Assembly: GCA_008973525.1 (NCBI GenBank)
Contig: WACJ01000042.1
Span: 806,001 to 870,000, forward strand
Reading direction: 5' to 3'
Length of the DNA stretch: 64,000 nucleotides
Source of the DNA: Stenopsyche tienmushanensis
Lineage: Eukaryota; Arthropoda; Insecta; Trichoptera; Stenopsychidae
In this document: in pieces, positions 48,132-60,512 of the stretch
Layout of the letters: each line of letters begins with the position of its first letter
Numbering within the stretch: the stretch's first letter is position 1
Translations under genes and position numbers: made by a program
The notes under the pieces: generated by a model
Told to the model about the DNA's origin: nothing
The model's database searches: none
The model's input: the letters and a program-made list of their open reading frames with translations, nothing else

Positions 48132-50481
48132 GGAATCAATGCGGTGCATCTTGTACGTTTAATTTTAGAATGAATTTGTAAAGAAGAGTAAGTCGAAAAA
48201 GTGTCATAATTAAAAAAGCTCGTTAGAGCAAAATGCCGTATAAAGAGCGGCCGTATAGCGAGGTATTTGTGTTTATGACGCTTTTTAAGCTAATTTATTA
48301 TGATTTTTCATGGACGTATGCCAATATAAGTATCATGATTCATTTTAAACATCACACATGTTCATCTCTTTTGGTATCGAAATATTATCTCGTTTGTTCC
48401 ATTTGAGCTACCACCTAATTTAGTAAAATGTTATTACGATCTTCACTTCTTCAAAGTGTCATATATCTCAGAAACTTTCGGTCTTTCACTGCTTTATTAA
48501 TAGAGCCTTTAAACACTCCTCATTCTGTTGAAAATTGTCTCAAATAAATTAATACACAAATCGATAAGATTTTCCAAGAAAAATTGCTCTGCAATTCAGT
48601 TAATAACGTCATTAATAAGCAAGACTTCGTAAAAATTTGAATAAAAATGATAAAAAATATACTTTTTCTAAATGTCCTTTGTTGAGTCATGAGTTGGGTT
48701 TTTATGAATACATATAGGGTGATATTTTAATGTGTTTTTAACACTTGAATTCATATTTAAAATGAGGCAATTCATCAATCTTACAACGTACATGTTGTGG
48801 GTTTATAGTTTTATTGATGCGAAAATACTGAATTACATTACATTCTGCTTTTGCTACAAAATATCGAAACTTTATGAATTCAATCAATTATTAAAAGGAC
48901 TTACATTTTAAAGTATTAAAGTAAGACATTTGTAATAATTTATGCCTAATATTTTTGGTACAACTTCTGCATATTTTCGTAGCAAGATCATAATAACCAA
49001 GCAACCTCTACAGACCCAAGTCATTTTGACACCATGCATAACAAGTCGGATGGTGTTCGCTTTAATTTGCCAAATTATCATAATGAAATTTTTAGTGGTT
49101 CAATTTCCACGACCCCAGAAAAAGACCGGACGAGTTTTTGTTGTAAAGATGCCCGAATTTGGGCGACAATAATTTAATTGGCGAGAAAATGGCATCCATT
49201 CCGAACGGATAATTTATGGCTAATTCGATTCCATATCTGAATCAATATTAGATTAGTCGACCTCGAACGTTGCTTTATGGGGTGTGAATTTATTTGTAAC
49301 CTTGGGTCCTTGAAAGTGAATTGGGAATAGTTTTTTTATCCATTGTGAGTAATAAATTTGGCCGGTTGCCTGCGGCCAGGGATTTTCTTTCACAACTTTT
49401 TTTTTTGACAAAAACCACTTTGGCGAAACGCCTTGCTTACAATAATTGATAATAGATGACCCGAGGGTGGATGTTAATGGTCATGACCCGATTTCGATAT
49501 GTGGGTGGAAAATATAGTGGAAATCTCGGTAAATGTCAGATCGCAGATACAAGGGTATTGCATTTTCGTACAGAGTGCAAATAAAATGATCAACGTTAAT
49601 CTTGAAAAATATGATATCGTCCGTTTAAATTAATTAGTGCCATTCATAATGTCCTCTATTTATGTGATTTCCTATAGACAATGTGCATTTATGACTGTAA
49701 ATTTGCCTTGTTACAGAATTATTATCTTTGGTATTTTATATATTTTTCATACAATTCAAATGTACGGATGACTGGAGAAAAATGTCTACTATTTTCAAAT
49801 ATCTTCATCTATCGATTGTATAATTTTTCCGTATCGTTCTCGAGAAAGGCGTAGAATTTTCTTTAAAGAAAATTTCCAGATGTTCTTGAGCTGCCATAAT
49901 CAATATCAGATGAGCTCTTCTTCCTTGTGATAAATTCCAGGGCTCTGAACAAATAGTAATAGAATTTTGCAACGTGTGGTGAATCTGATGGATAAGATTA
50001 TGCTGGAAAGTTGGCTACAAATATATTTTTTTAAATATTCCTATGTAAATTTTATAAAACAAATTACACATATTAAGTACTAAACAATTACATAAAATAA
50101 TATATATTACTAACAATAAAGGTCGAAGGATTGGCTTGAATATTTGTAATGCTGGAAGCTATTATTTTTTAATGTCGCTTGTTACAATTGTAAACTATAA
50201 TTAGCTTCATGAATTTGATTCTATATATCATTCATAATTTAGCTCTTTAAACACTTCTTTGGTTATTTGATGAAAATCTAATATTATCGGTTTCTCCAGG
50301 TCTTTATTATTCATTTATAGAATCTTCCAAAGTAAACGCATAAGCTTACGATCATTATCTCAATTTTTCAAAATCATCAAATAAATATTTCACTATTTAC
50401 GTTTGTCCTATTCTTATTATTTTTTGTTGACCATAAGCAGTCGACAAAGCCAATAATCGACATATTCAATCAATAAAGTAT

Positions 50482-50720
50482 TCCAGTGGTGTCAGGTCTG
50501 AAAACCATGCAAGCCACGGAATAGGGCTGCCAAAATAATTAATTTACAGGACAGAGGTGCACACAGAAGAAATCCTAATTGAAGGAATAGTCGTCGCTTA
50601 TGCAAAAATAAAAGAGGAAATGTAACTTCAGATAACTACAGATGAAATAAGAAACGGTGTAGTGCGTGCATACGAAGCAGAGGTGGCCAATATGAACAAA
50701 TTTTGCAAATAAATTTAATA
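50482..50720. pseudogene. Rearranged transposase C-terminal remnant
   Basis: On the minus strand, 50482-50530 repeats the segment at 385-420 (gccctattccrtg..ttcagacctgacaccactg). Immediately after it, on the plus strand, come IVVAYAKIKEEM, a stop, then TTDEIRNGVVRAYE. A frame change follows, giving GGQYEQIL, similar to the GGHFEHLL ending of many insect Tc1/mariner-superfamily transposases. The two pieces are in opposite orientation, so the copy has been inverted internally as well as decayed. Confidence 0.5.
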
Positions 50721-53542
50721 AAAATATATTAAACATAGAAAGTATATGTTTAACCCCTAATCCTGGAAAACCGGTAACTCCTCTAGTTTAACGACTTATT
50801 GAATGATTTGTATGACATGTAGCATATTTTTGAAAAAGATATAATCTAGAAATATTTTTAAAATTAAATTAAGTTCAAAATAAATGTCAGTTTTTTGTAT
50901 AGAGTATTTAGAAGTTGAAATTTCCTCATTCGTTCGCACATTTTTTGTGACTTTGGAAGGTCAGAACTAATTTTCTTCAAACTAATTGCAATAAAATAAT
51001 GATTTATTTAGATCAAAAATATATTGTAAAATACAAAATCATTATTTTGTGATATTGTGATCACAGATAAAAAAAAGTTATGACGGTTTAAAGGCGAAAT
51101 TTTGGAGATTTTTTCAAAATGTTGAAAAAAAAGTCTATTAAAAAAAGACCTCCCCAATGCATGTAAAACACCCTGTATGTTTGTTAAGCATTTCAAATCA
51201 GCATGATTCTGAAGGATATTTCTGGGCTTCATCAAATTTCTCTCAATGAGAATGAATCCCGATTATTTAAGCTCCCGAATCTTTTTCATTCCCTATCCAT
51301 TTACAATCACGAACGATAAATCTCCTAGTATTTATTCTCAATATCATCATACATTACGATTTATCATTAATAAATGTAAATTCCGATATGATCTTTGATT
51401 TTAGCATAAATATCGGTAGTGCCAAAAATATGTGCCATTTTTACACTTCTGCTTAGAAAAGTTACAAAAAAATAAAGGGCGAAAGGTTTGTAATATTTTT
51501 TTGCTATACGCTTTGAAACAGCCATTGTTCAATTTATTTAGACCAGTTTTTCCGTCTGGATGTGTACAGTTTTCGCAGAAAAAACCCTCAAAATGGAAAC
51601 AAATCAAATTTATATATGGAATTTTCTCTCTTTTTTTTTCAAAGAAAGCGAATTTTCCCCTTATGCTCATACCATTTGTCATGAAATTTTGTGAAAAATA
51701 AGGAGATGATTGTATTGCCGAACGAATATGCAGGATGTGTTTCGTTTTTTGCTTTTTAACCGAAGAATTTCCACAACAGGCGAATTTAATAACTATTCAA
51801 ACAGTTGGCCAACTGTAATAGATTCAAATAATTATTATAATTGTGTACTAAATTGCTGAACAATGGGCCAAAAGAAAGACTTGCAAGAAACAAATTATTA
51901 AGCAAAAAATTGAATCATTAATTCTGAATGCAATTATACTCTCGTGCTCAGAAAGCCTATTTGGTCGTTATTTAAAACCACCCCTATTTGTCTTCGCGGC
52001 TGTTTTTACACTCGTTTATAGATGAGCTGGCTCAAGAACTACAGTTACTAATGTCCTCGCATGTAAAAAGTAAAGCGACGACATTTTCGGCGGCGCATTA
52101 TGGAGCAGACCTGTTGAAAACGAACCGACTACATAAAAATATATTTTTGTTGCTTTTATTGGTGTTCATAAACAAGACGTAAGTACTTCACCCACTTGAA
52201 AGAATAAAGAGAGCCCTAAAAGCCTTTTTTTCTCGGCCTTTCTTCCCCATAACGCATAACAGCCGGGCATAAAGTAAGGCGTCGAAAAATTCGTGCCACT
52301 CAGTGCTAAAATTTCTACAACTTCATTAAATATTCACATTTGCTACGGGCCGCGACGCTTAACTAAGACCTTAACCTTTTTTATGCTAAGTAAGTATTAT
52401 TTTAATTATTTTCGTGATAAATTAGCTGGCGTCCGAATCGCAAACCCTCCTGATTAATGAATCGCCGTTAGTCATCTTTATCTTGAAAGCCATGAGCTTA
52501 TTGCGCATTTATCTCGCCAGGAAAAGGATTCATAAGGAAGCTAGGAACGAGTGTTTTGAATCTATTCACGTACTCTGATAAATAAAACAAATCGCCTTGA
52601 TTTTTCAGCTTTCAGGCTCAAAACGACCTTAATTAAATCAACGATTCAAAGCGCAGTGTTGAGAGCTCATTAAAAGCATTTATTAACTACAGAGTGCTAA
52701 TGAATATTCATATATCGAAACAACAAACACGTAGATAAAAGTCTATCCTAATTCAAACGAATGGATTAACGAGTTTTGATGCTGTTTATTTCATTTTGAA
52801 TGAATAGTTTTGATGCTCCTATAATTACGTTTACTTTGATGCGGTTATTATGTCGGGGTTTGATTGCAATCGGAGGCTTAAGTTGATATTCAATACATAT
52901 CAAATTAGCTTATTTTTGTACAAAAAACTCTCATTCATAGCAACATAGAACCTTAATATGGACAAAATTACGCTGATGGTTATTTTGGGTAGATTTAAGA
53001 GCATTCTCTTGGATACCCAAATGATAACTGATATGATTTAAATATGCTATTACCATTTTAAAAATGATCGTCATCATAGTGCAGTAACTCTCTTTAGAAA
53101 TGGATTTTTTTTCATATTTATGTCATACACAAACATTTTTTAGCATAGCACTTGAATAAACGTTCTAAATAGCGATTTTCAGCAACCTTTTTAATAAAGA
53201 ATTTGGTTATTTTCTTGGAAGACCCTGAAAAATTGTCCAAAACGATTAAATTTATCTAACCTGAAAAGAACTTTCTGAAGTACCTACATGATCTTCAAAA
53301 TTTTCTAAAATTACCATAGTCATTTAAGATGATCAGACAATTTTTATGTAGAAAATAATATAAATAAAGCCTTCTAGATGTGTCAAATTTAATTTTCATC
53401 ATAATATAACATATTTCATTTTAACATCGGCTGTTAGCTAAAATTCAATGCCAAATTTATATGATTTATTTAGTATGTATTTCATTAATTGGAGGTTTTG
53501 AAGGAATTAATCGTTTATCAACAAAAATATTTAAACTCAATC

Positions 53543-54180
53543 TTAACCTGTATGATAGGATGATCGCATATTTGCGAGCAAATTCCATTGATTCAGAAAG
53601 AATATTCTTGTACGTTGAGCTCTCCAGAGAGAGACAGGGACGGATACTTGGGGACCCTCTGACGGGAGCTGTGTGTTGATCCCAGCTTTTGAGTCAGTTT
53701 CAGCAGTTTTGAGTCTCGCTCGCGGCCCTAAAAAAAAAGGTTGCGAGCCCATTAACTGTTACCGGCCACTAAGAAGGGCATCTACGACGCGGTGGAGATC
53801 GTAAAAAGCCCCGGGGATGCATTTTCCCCAAAAACTTTAATAAAAACACCTAAATGCCCTAAAGTTAGAGGCCACAAGGTTTCCGTGCCCAAACGGTCCG
53901 AATTTCGGACCACTGACACAACGAAGAAGCGCCTCGCGATCGAACGCGTTATAATATCATATCGCTATTCCTTCTGTTTACGTTCCGACTATCGAATTTT
54001 GGACTCCGTGAGAAACAACACTGATTCAGGGCTGGTCGACGAGTATTAAATATAAGCTTCACACGCACTACTGCGGTCCTGATAGATAAGTGGATTTGTA
54101 CGGATGATAAGTGGCGGACAAGCAAATATAGCATCTAAGACTATGAAGATTTTAAATTAGCTCACTACTCAAAGGGTTAA
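53543..54180. mobile_element. piggyBac-like non-autonomous element, longest copy
   Basis: TTAACC at 53543 and GGGTTAA ending at 54180 bound 638 bp. The right end read inward is TTAACCCTTTGAGTAGTGAG. The left-type ends of sister copies give a consensus near TTAACCCKTTGATGAGT, so the two ends do form short inverted repeats. The interior has about 400 bases not present in the 383-bp copy, including an 85-codon open frame (53792-54049) with no recognisable domain. No DDD transposase was seen. Confidence 0.65.
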
Positions 54181-55083
54181 TTATACATAAGCGTTTAGAT
54201 CGTTAGTTTTATGTGAAAATATATGAATCTAATAATTTCCTGATTGGCATTCCATTTCACTTTATGAAGATTAATCAACCTCTTCATTTTCGGATTCTGG
54301 AATTTCAATTCCATCCTCGCTTTGATTTATTCTAGTCTAGAGACACAAATTTTGGACGTTTTTCAAGTTTGATAAAAACAATTTTACCATACATTTTTTT
54401 ATCTGATATTTATTGATATTTTTAGAATATATAAAAAATAAAATGAAACTAAAAATGGCGACTGTTTTAAAAAAAGTCATTTTTAGACTTATTTTTTCAC
54501 CGTTTTATTTTTTTTTTAAATAATTAAAAATATCATTTTGACATAAATCTGGTAGAAACACTAGAACGCTTTATATAGAAGATTTGTACAAAATTTAAAG
54601 TAAATCAATCGATCAACTGTATTGAAAAAAGAAGTTTCGAAAAAAAATCGTAATTCGTTTCGGAATTTGTAGCAAAGTGGTGTCGAGATGGAATACTGAT
54701 TTAACATATTGCGGTAGACATTGTGTTAAATCGGTTAGGTCTACCAGAATATATGATTTGCAATAATCATTTAAATAATGATGATTTCGTCACTCATATA
54801 TTCTCTCCTACATAAAATTCCTATTCACATTATCTAATCCTTATTTAATCATATGTAGATATCAACAGAAAACCACCATATGAAACACAATTTTCCAGGA
54901 AAACTATAGTGTAAAAATCGCCTATATCCTATTATGAATATGGCATGTATTGAAGAAGAAATAAACGTTAATTCAATCAAATCGATAAAAATAACTTTTC
55001 GCCCTTTGATTAGATCTTTGTAAATTATTTAAGATGCTGGTAAATATCTTTAATTTATTTAAAATTAAATTAATTTGTTTCAG

Positions 55084-55224
55084 ACATTGGCTGGTGGCCT
55101 GTCCTAGCCAATAAAATAGAAGTAGGACTTCAAGAGCTTGGAGTAGCACCGCGCCACATCTACTGGGAAAACGACGGACATCCTAAAACAGCACTGAGAG
55201 GTCTTCAGAATACACACGCCAGAG
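55084..55224 (+). CDS. Receptor guanylyl cyclase-like exon: ectodomain part 3
   Basis: Two bases complete the Asp codon begun in the previous exon. Then come 46 codons and one base, with acceptor ttgtttcag and donor AGAG|GTAATT, phase 1 at both ends. The protein IGWWPVLANKIEVGLQELGV continues with APRHIYWENDGHPKTALRGL. It fits the ANF_receptor helix and strand after the '.W..V.II.S' segment: the Trp-containing loop, a helix ending LQ.LG, and the next beta-alpha unit. The bases and residues are far more GC-rich and ordered than the surrounding intron, supporting a real exon. The donor GTAATT is weaker than the others. Confidence 0.8.
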
Positions 55225-56142
55225 GTAATTACATAGAACAAGTTCTTAGTTCAGCTTCCGATCGGAAGTTCTACAATTCTCTCAAGACTCGCCTACTTAA
55301 CATTTTGCATTTTTGATGGAAAACTTCCTAGAGATTGTCCCGTTGCGTCGACGATTAAATTGAATTAATCAGCGAGGCGCATTGTTCCGGGACGTCGAAA
55401 ATATACATCATCAAAGTATAATTGTAATGGATGTTCAAAAGCACACATCGACGATTGAGCAATTCGATTCGATATGGCGTGAATGGATGTAATTGAATCC
55501 CCATGGCGGACGCCCGTTCAAAAGTATGCAATTAAAATCATTTTGTATCGCATGCGAAAGAGCCGGAAATAATTTATGTCGATGCAATCGTCGAATGGAC
55601 GTCACGCCGTTTTAAAACCCAATTGACCGTTGGTAATATTCGCGTTGATCATTTTTATCGGCGTGTTGAAAGCGCGAGCTTTTTATTTCGTCGGACTTAA
55701 GAGCTAAGTCGAGCTTAAAAGCTTTGCGCGTAAAGCTTCGATTCTATCGTTTCTTTCGTTTTGTATCGAGAGCTAACTTTGTCTGTTGATTTACGGAAGT
55801 TTGCTATGGTGCTGTTTCAGCGATCTAATTGAAATTTAAATTCATATACATAGTGTCCTAATTAATATTTAAATACGTCATCTATCAAAAGTTAATGATG
55901 TAACGTCTGTTCCATTTGAGATTTTACATAAAGGTGGAGCTCTATGATTTTAACATTAATGAAAAGCATATATTAGCATTTATATTTTCAACGTTTTTTA
56001 GCTCCAAATGAATTCACCTTGTCCTGTATTATTCAATTGGCTCAAGCTAAATTGTATAACATATATATAAATTTATTATCATAGATTCTAGTGAAAATAT
56101 TATAATTAAATTATATTACATTAATATCCAAATCTAATGTGA

Positions 56143-56615
56143 TTAGGGTGACCCGAAAGTGTTCAAATATTTATTTAAAAAAAAATCAAATTTGTTAAAC
56201 TTTCCATTAGCTTTCGTCAATAAAAGTTGTGTGGTTGGATCCTCAAGCTAATTTTTAACTCAAAAACGGAACTAGAGATACCACCCTTCCAGCTTACCAG
56301 TCCTTGCTTGCTCTACTAGCTTAAAAACCAGCCTCGTATGCACCAGGTATTAGTCTGCAGTTTGTATATATACTCCCCAATCATCTGCTTCATAACATCT
56401 GAAATCATAATGAAAATAATTCTGGGTTTAGCCAAACCACTTTCATTGACTCTAAATATAAAAATTTGGTAAAATCAGAAGGGTCAATAAGAAATATTTT
56501 ATACACAGCATTATAAAATATAATCCCGATCATTATTATAAACACATCTTCCCATCGCTTTGGCAGTCCCTCGATCCCTCTTTCATAAAAACATTCCGGA
56601 TTTCATTAATATACT
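56143..56615 (-). pseudogene. Mariner-type remnant, C-terminus on minus strand
   Basis: The end TTAGGGTGACCCGAAAGTGT at 56143 belongs to the 7378-7906 family. On the minus strand at about 56605-56540 the frame reads CFYERGIEGLPKRWEDVF, nearly the same as the C-terminus in the 39918-40265 copy. The rest of the gene is absent or unreadable. Confidence 0.6.
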
Positions 56616-57250
56616 AAATTTAAAATTATTTCCATAACCAATACATAAACACATAGTTATTGCGTTCAAATGCTGGAAAATGTCGGGAAAAACGCCCACA
56701 TGGAATTGTCGACGACTTTTCTACATTTGACAGCATGCCACTCAATCGTTCAATGATGGACATCTTAAATAGCGTATTTCATTTTAGTTTTCAGCTGTAT
56801 CCATTTTAAAATCATCCAAACGCATGTTATTTTGGCTGACAATATGATATGTTGACATCTTCTTATTGTGTTGTATTCGTAAATCGGACGTAGGCGATAT
56901 TAATACATTTTCTCGGGGGTGAGAAATTTTTAATATCCGAGATCTACATATAAAGATTATTAAAACATATTTTAAGCTATGATCGATTTGTATCAGTCAT
57001 ATATATTGATACACTTTATTGAACAGATCTATAATATTTACATGATTGACGTGATTTATGTTTAAAATTCCTTAGAAAAATAAATAGATTTCAATCAAAA
57101 CGTTTTTGTAAGATATGATTGCGGATGGACTAGTTGGTGCGGGCGGTGGATTCGATCAAATTAAATTTGCTTTATTATAAAAAAAATCTATTTTAAAATA
57201 CTTTTATTTAGTCTATAAAAATATTTCCTAGTGCTTCATTAGCGCTTATA

Positions 57251-58246
57251 TTAGGAGGACCCGAAAGTATTCGTATATTTTGAGATTTTATGTTACTATT
57301 TTTTTAATTTGGGTTGGAATACTACAAAAAGTTATCGCAGAGACTGGGATCCCTATGGGCTATTGTGCAAATAAATTAAAACCTATCGTGAAAACGAATA
57401 GGATGGGTGTTATGGGATAGGATAGATACCGCACGCCTTCACCGAACACTACAAAAACTTAAACTCAAAAATTATTACTGGTAATAATAAATGGTCCATT
57501 AAATGATAATACACGACAAAAAAAATAAATGCCTTTTTAAAAAAGAATTCTCAATTTCAACCCCTAAATCCGGTTTGGTCATAAAAAATGTTATTTTGTG
57601 CATATGATGAGAGTTATCGCAAAGACTGCGATACCATTGGGACCATTTAAAACTCATGGGAAAAATGAATAGGATGGATGTTATGTGATAGGATGGGTAG
57701 GATAGAATAGTAAACGACGAAAAAATAAATGACTTTCTCCGAAAAAAAAGTCCTAAATACTACATCTAAACCCGAATTAACTATAAAAAAGGTTATTGTG
57801 TGCATATGGTGGGATATGCAGGGAATAATTAATTATGAATAAAATTAACCGAAAGAAAATATAACTGCACAAGTTTATTGTAGACAATTAGAAGTTTTTC
57901 ATCAGCAATTAAAAGAGAAACGTTCGTATTTATTAAACAGAATGAAGACGATATTACTTCATGATATTGAGAACCCTTATAAAGCAAAATTGACCCTGAA
58001 TAAAATACAGGAATTAAACTGGAAAGTGTTACTTCATCCTTTTTATTCGCAGAACGTCTCCCGATTAATTTCCACCTTTTCAGATCAATGGCGAACAGCT
58101 TGAGAAAGAAAAAAATTAAAAATGCAGCTGAAGTGGAAATGCATTTAAAATCGATTTTCTACTTCTAAGCCGGAAATTTGTTGCGAAGCTATTCATTAAT
58201 TTGATTTTTTTAAATTAAATATTCGAATACTTTCGGGTCCCCCTAA
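57251..58246 (+). mobile_element. Mariner-type derivative with internal tandem duplication
   Basis: The left end TTAGGAGGACCCGAAAGTAT and the right end (..ACTTTCGGGTCCCCCTAA) are inverted repeats with TA outside both (57249-57250 and 58247-58248). Within the 996 bp, a block of about 260-280 bases beginning near 57310 ('gttatcgcagagactg', 'aacgaataggatgggtgttatg', 'acgac.aaaaaataaatg') recurs near 57600-57800. A remnant of the mariner C-terminal region (EMHLKSIF) is visible on the plus strand at about 58137. No intact transposase remains. Confidence 0.65.
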
Positions 58247-60267
58247 TATATATATTGAATCAGGTTTAATTTCGATGCAACGATGGAAGATATTTGGCAC
58301 CGTTTGGTATGTAATTCTGCATTGATTCCCCAAAGGGCTATTTCAGTGGTCTTCCACTACAAGAACTTGAGACGTTACTCGTCTATTTGTGGTCTTTGCG
58401 ATGGTGTTATATACCGGCGGGGTTGTTGAGAATAGAATTAATTCGATTTGCTGTAAATCTAGATCTAAATTACAGCGTCGAACATTCTCAGACCAAACGC
58501 TAAGCATTAATGGATGTTAAATGACTACTTAAAATTCCTAAATACCATTCATCATAATGGCTCTGCGAACAATGGAGCTAATGGAAACCTTTGTTGTGTA
58601 GCTTTGATCATTTTCTTCAACTTTGCTCATAAATTCACGCTCCAATGGAGACGTAGCGGACAGATTGCTATTTTACAAATCCATTCGGGCCGAAAAAATT
58701 GATGTGCCCCCCACATAAGGACCCCATTGTCCGGAGATCTGGATATTCATCGCGGGATGCTTGCCATTTCTTTTGGAAGCCATTCAATATCCCATAAAGC
58801 AATCTGGATTTGTAAATCAAGCCATCGCTTTAAATAGGCCATTTTAACGATAAGCCTGCGAGCGCCATAACAAAGAACCACGGGTCGAATGTGTCCCATT
58901 GGACGCACACGCGGGATGTAAAAGTTTTTTTTTCTGAAATACACGTATCCTCGTAATAAAAATAACAATTATGTTCGGTTAGAGTTTATGGTTCGTTCAG
59001 TTTCGTGATTTTATTTGGTTTACGGCATCGTAAAATGTCTGCCGTTGACGGTGACACGTTGTGGGGGTTGAAAGTTTGGATGATCGATAGCTAAAAGACT
59101 GGCTTTACACTTATTGGTGATTGTCGTGTTATGGCTTATTTTCGTTATATAAACTCATAAAAACGTGTGCGAAATGCGGGAGATTGTATCGTACGAGATT
59201 AGCTGGAGGATGACAAAGGGGACCAATTATCGACGGTATTCCTTTATTTGCCCTACACGCCTGGATAGAATGTGTTCGATGCTCTTAATGTGCCCAGTTT
59301 TTATTTTATGGCATAGAACTATGAAACTATTCAAAGAGTGCTTTGATTTTGTACGATAACACAATTAATCGGCACTTTAACATGTCCTCGTGTGCTTATG
59401 ATGCCATAATGTTTATCTGACATAAGCGATCTCAATAGAAGATTTATAGAGGTCATCCAAATGTGATGTCTAAATGTTTTTATTTTTGTGTTTTCTTGAT
59501 TTGTGTGATGATTAGTGTCTTTTTGCTAGAAATAAACATCAGATATATCAATATTTGCACAAAATGGACACCATGTAGATATTTTTCCTGAATAACACGA
59601 GAATTTTCATAATTCCAAGATATATTTGTTCATAGTTAAAATTATACTACTTTGTACCAAAACAAAATGGCTTATATCATTTGAAAATATGTCACGTGTA
59701 AAAATTATACGGTGCTGATATATAAGCGTCACACTTGGATGACACTCTAAAAATGATGCTTTCCAATTGTCGGTGTATAGGATAAGATTAAATGAATGCA
59801 TTCAAAGATGTCAATCGGGAATATTAACCCTTTTTTCAATAAATATCGATTTGAAACCGATTTTTCATAATAAATATTCATGAACTCGCGCGCTATATCA
59901 ACAAACTTCGATGAATTAATCATGTTATAAATAAGTCATCTTAAATACAATATTTGATGTCAATTTAAGTGCCGATAACTGTAGTCTTTGAATATACATA
60001 TTAAAATTAATTAGCATACATGTGCCATAAGGTGTCACATCTGGAGCATTTCCAATAATCTTCATTAGAATTGTAAATACAGCATTATAGTTATTGGGCC
60101 ACATTTCAAACAATTTCCTCATCCATCATAGCAAATACGTTCCCATTTGCATAAGGAAGCCATAAAGCATACGGTTTAGCATTAGCATAAATTCAATCGT
60201 AGGTATTTATTAAATGATACTCGATTTACATAGTAATTTTATGATGAACCTTTGGAAGAATGATACA

Positions 60268-60512
60268 GGATGCAGCAGGGAAACTACCTTATTTAAAACG
60301 CGCACCCTGAAGCGACAGTTATTCCGGGAAGGGCGGAATGATGCCTCCAAGGCGAAGGGGCGCTCCTCCCTCGTCCATAATATGATCGTCATTAAACATG
60401 CATGATAAAAACTTTAGATTTTGTTCCTTTGAATGAGTACCATTTTATTTGTCTTAAAATAAGTGTCATTCCAGGGCGTACATTTCAAATAAAGAAGTTT
60501 CTCTGCTTCATA
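60268..60512. mobile_element. Short element with GC-rich terminal inverted repeats
   Basis: The left end GGATGCAGCAGGGAAACTAC plus 'cttatttaaaacg' is mirrored by 'cgtacatttcaaataaagaagtttctctgcttcat' at the right end. The body is 245 bp with no open frame of note. Partial copies with the consensus GGATGCGGCAGGGAAACTTC lie at 5185 and 33021. No target duplication was clear and the superfamily is unassigned. Confidence 0.55.

Larger units (their letters stand above)
35497..55083 (+). other. Intron B (19.6 kb)
   Basis: This is the largest intron in the window, with donor GTGAGC and acceptor tttgtttcag. It contains mariner remnants, piggyBac-like copies, an element of about 0.92 kb with terminal inverted repeats, a decayed transposase C-terminus and unclassified repeats, all listed separately. 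GC-richer unique islands lie at about 36000-36420, 37080-37480, 45740-46080, 48990-49580 and 52200-52560. They show no splice-bordered open frame that I can connect to a protein family. Other gaps (37480-39900, 40870-43660, 48140-48990, 49580-50480, 50720-52200, 52560-53540 and 54180-55083) hold A/T-rich sequence with nothing recognised. Confidence 0.75.

Noticed and set aside
53792..54049. 85-codon Lys-rich frame inside the longest piggyBac-like copy
   Set aside because: It is confined to the interior of a non-autonomous element, absent from the shorter sister copy, and has no transposase motif.
57121..57160. tRNA-like boxes (tagttggtg ... ggattcgatc)
   Set aside because: The two boxes are too close together and no cloverleaf arms pair around them.
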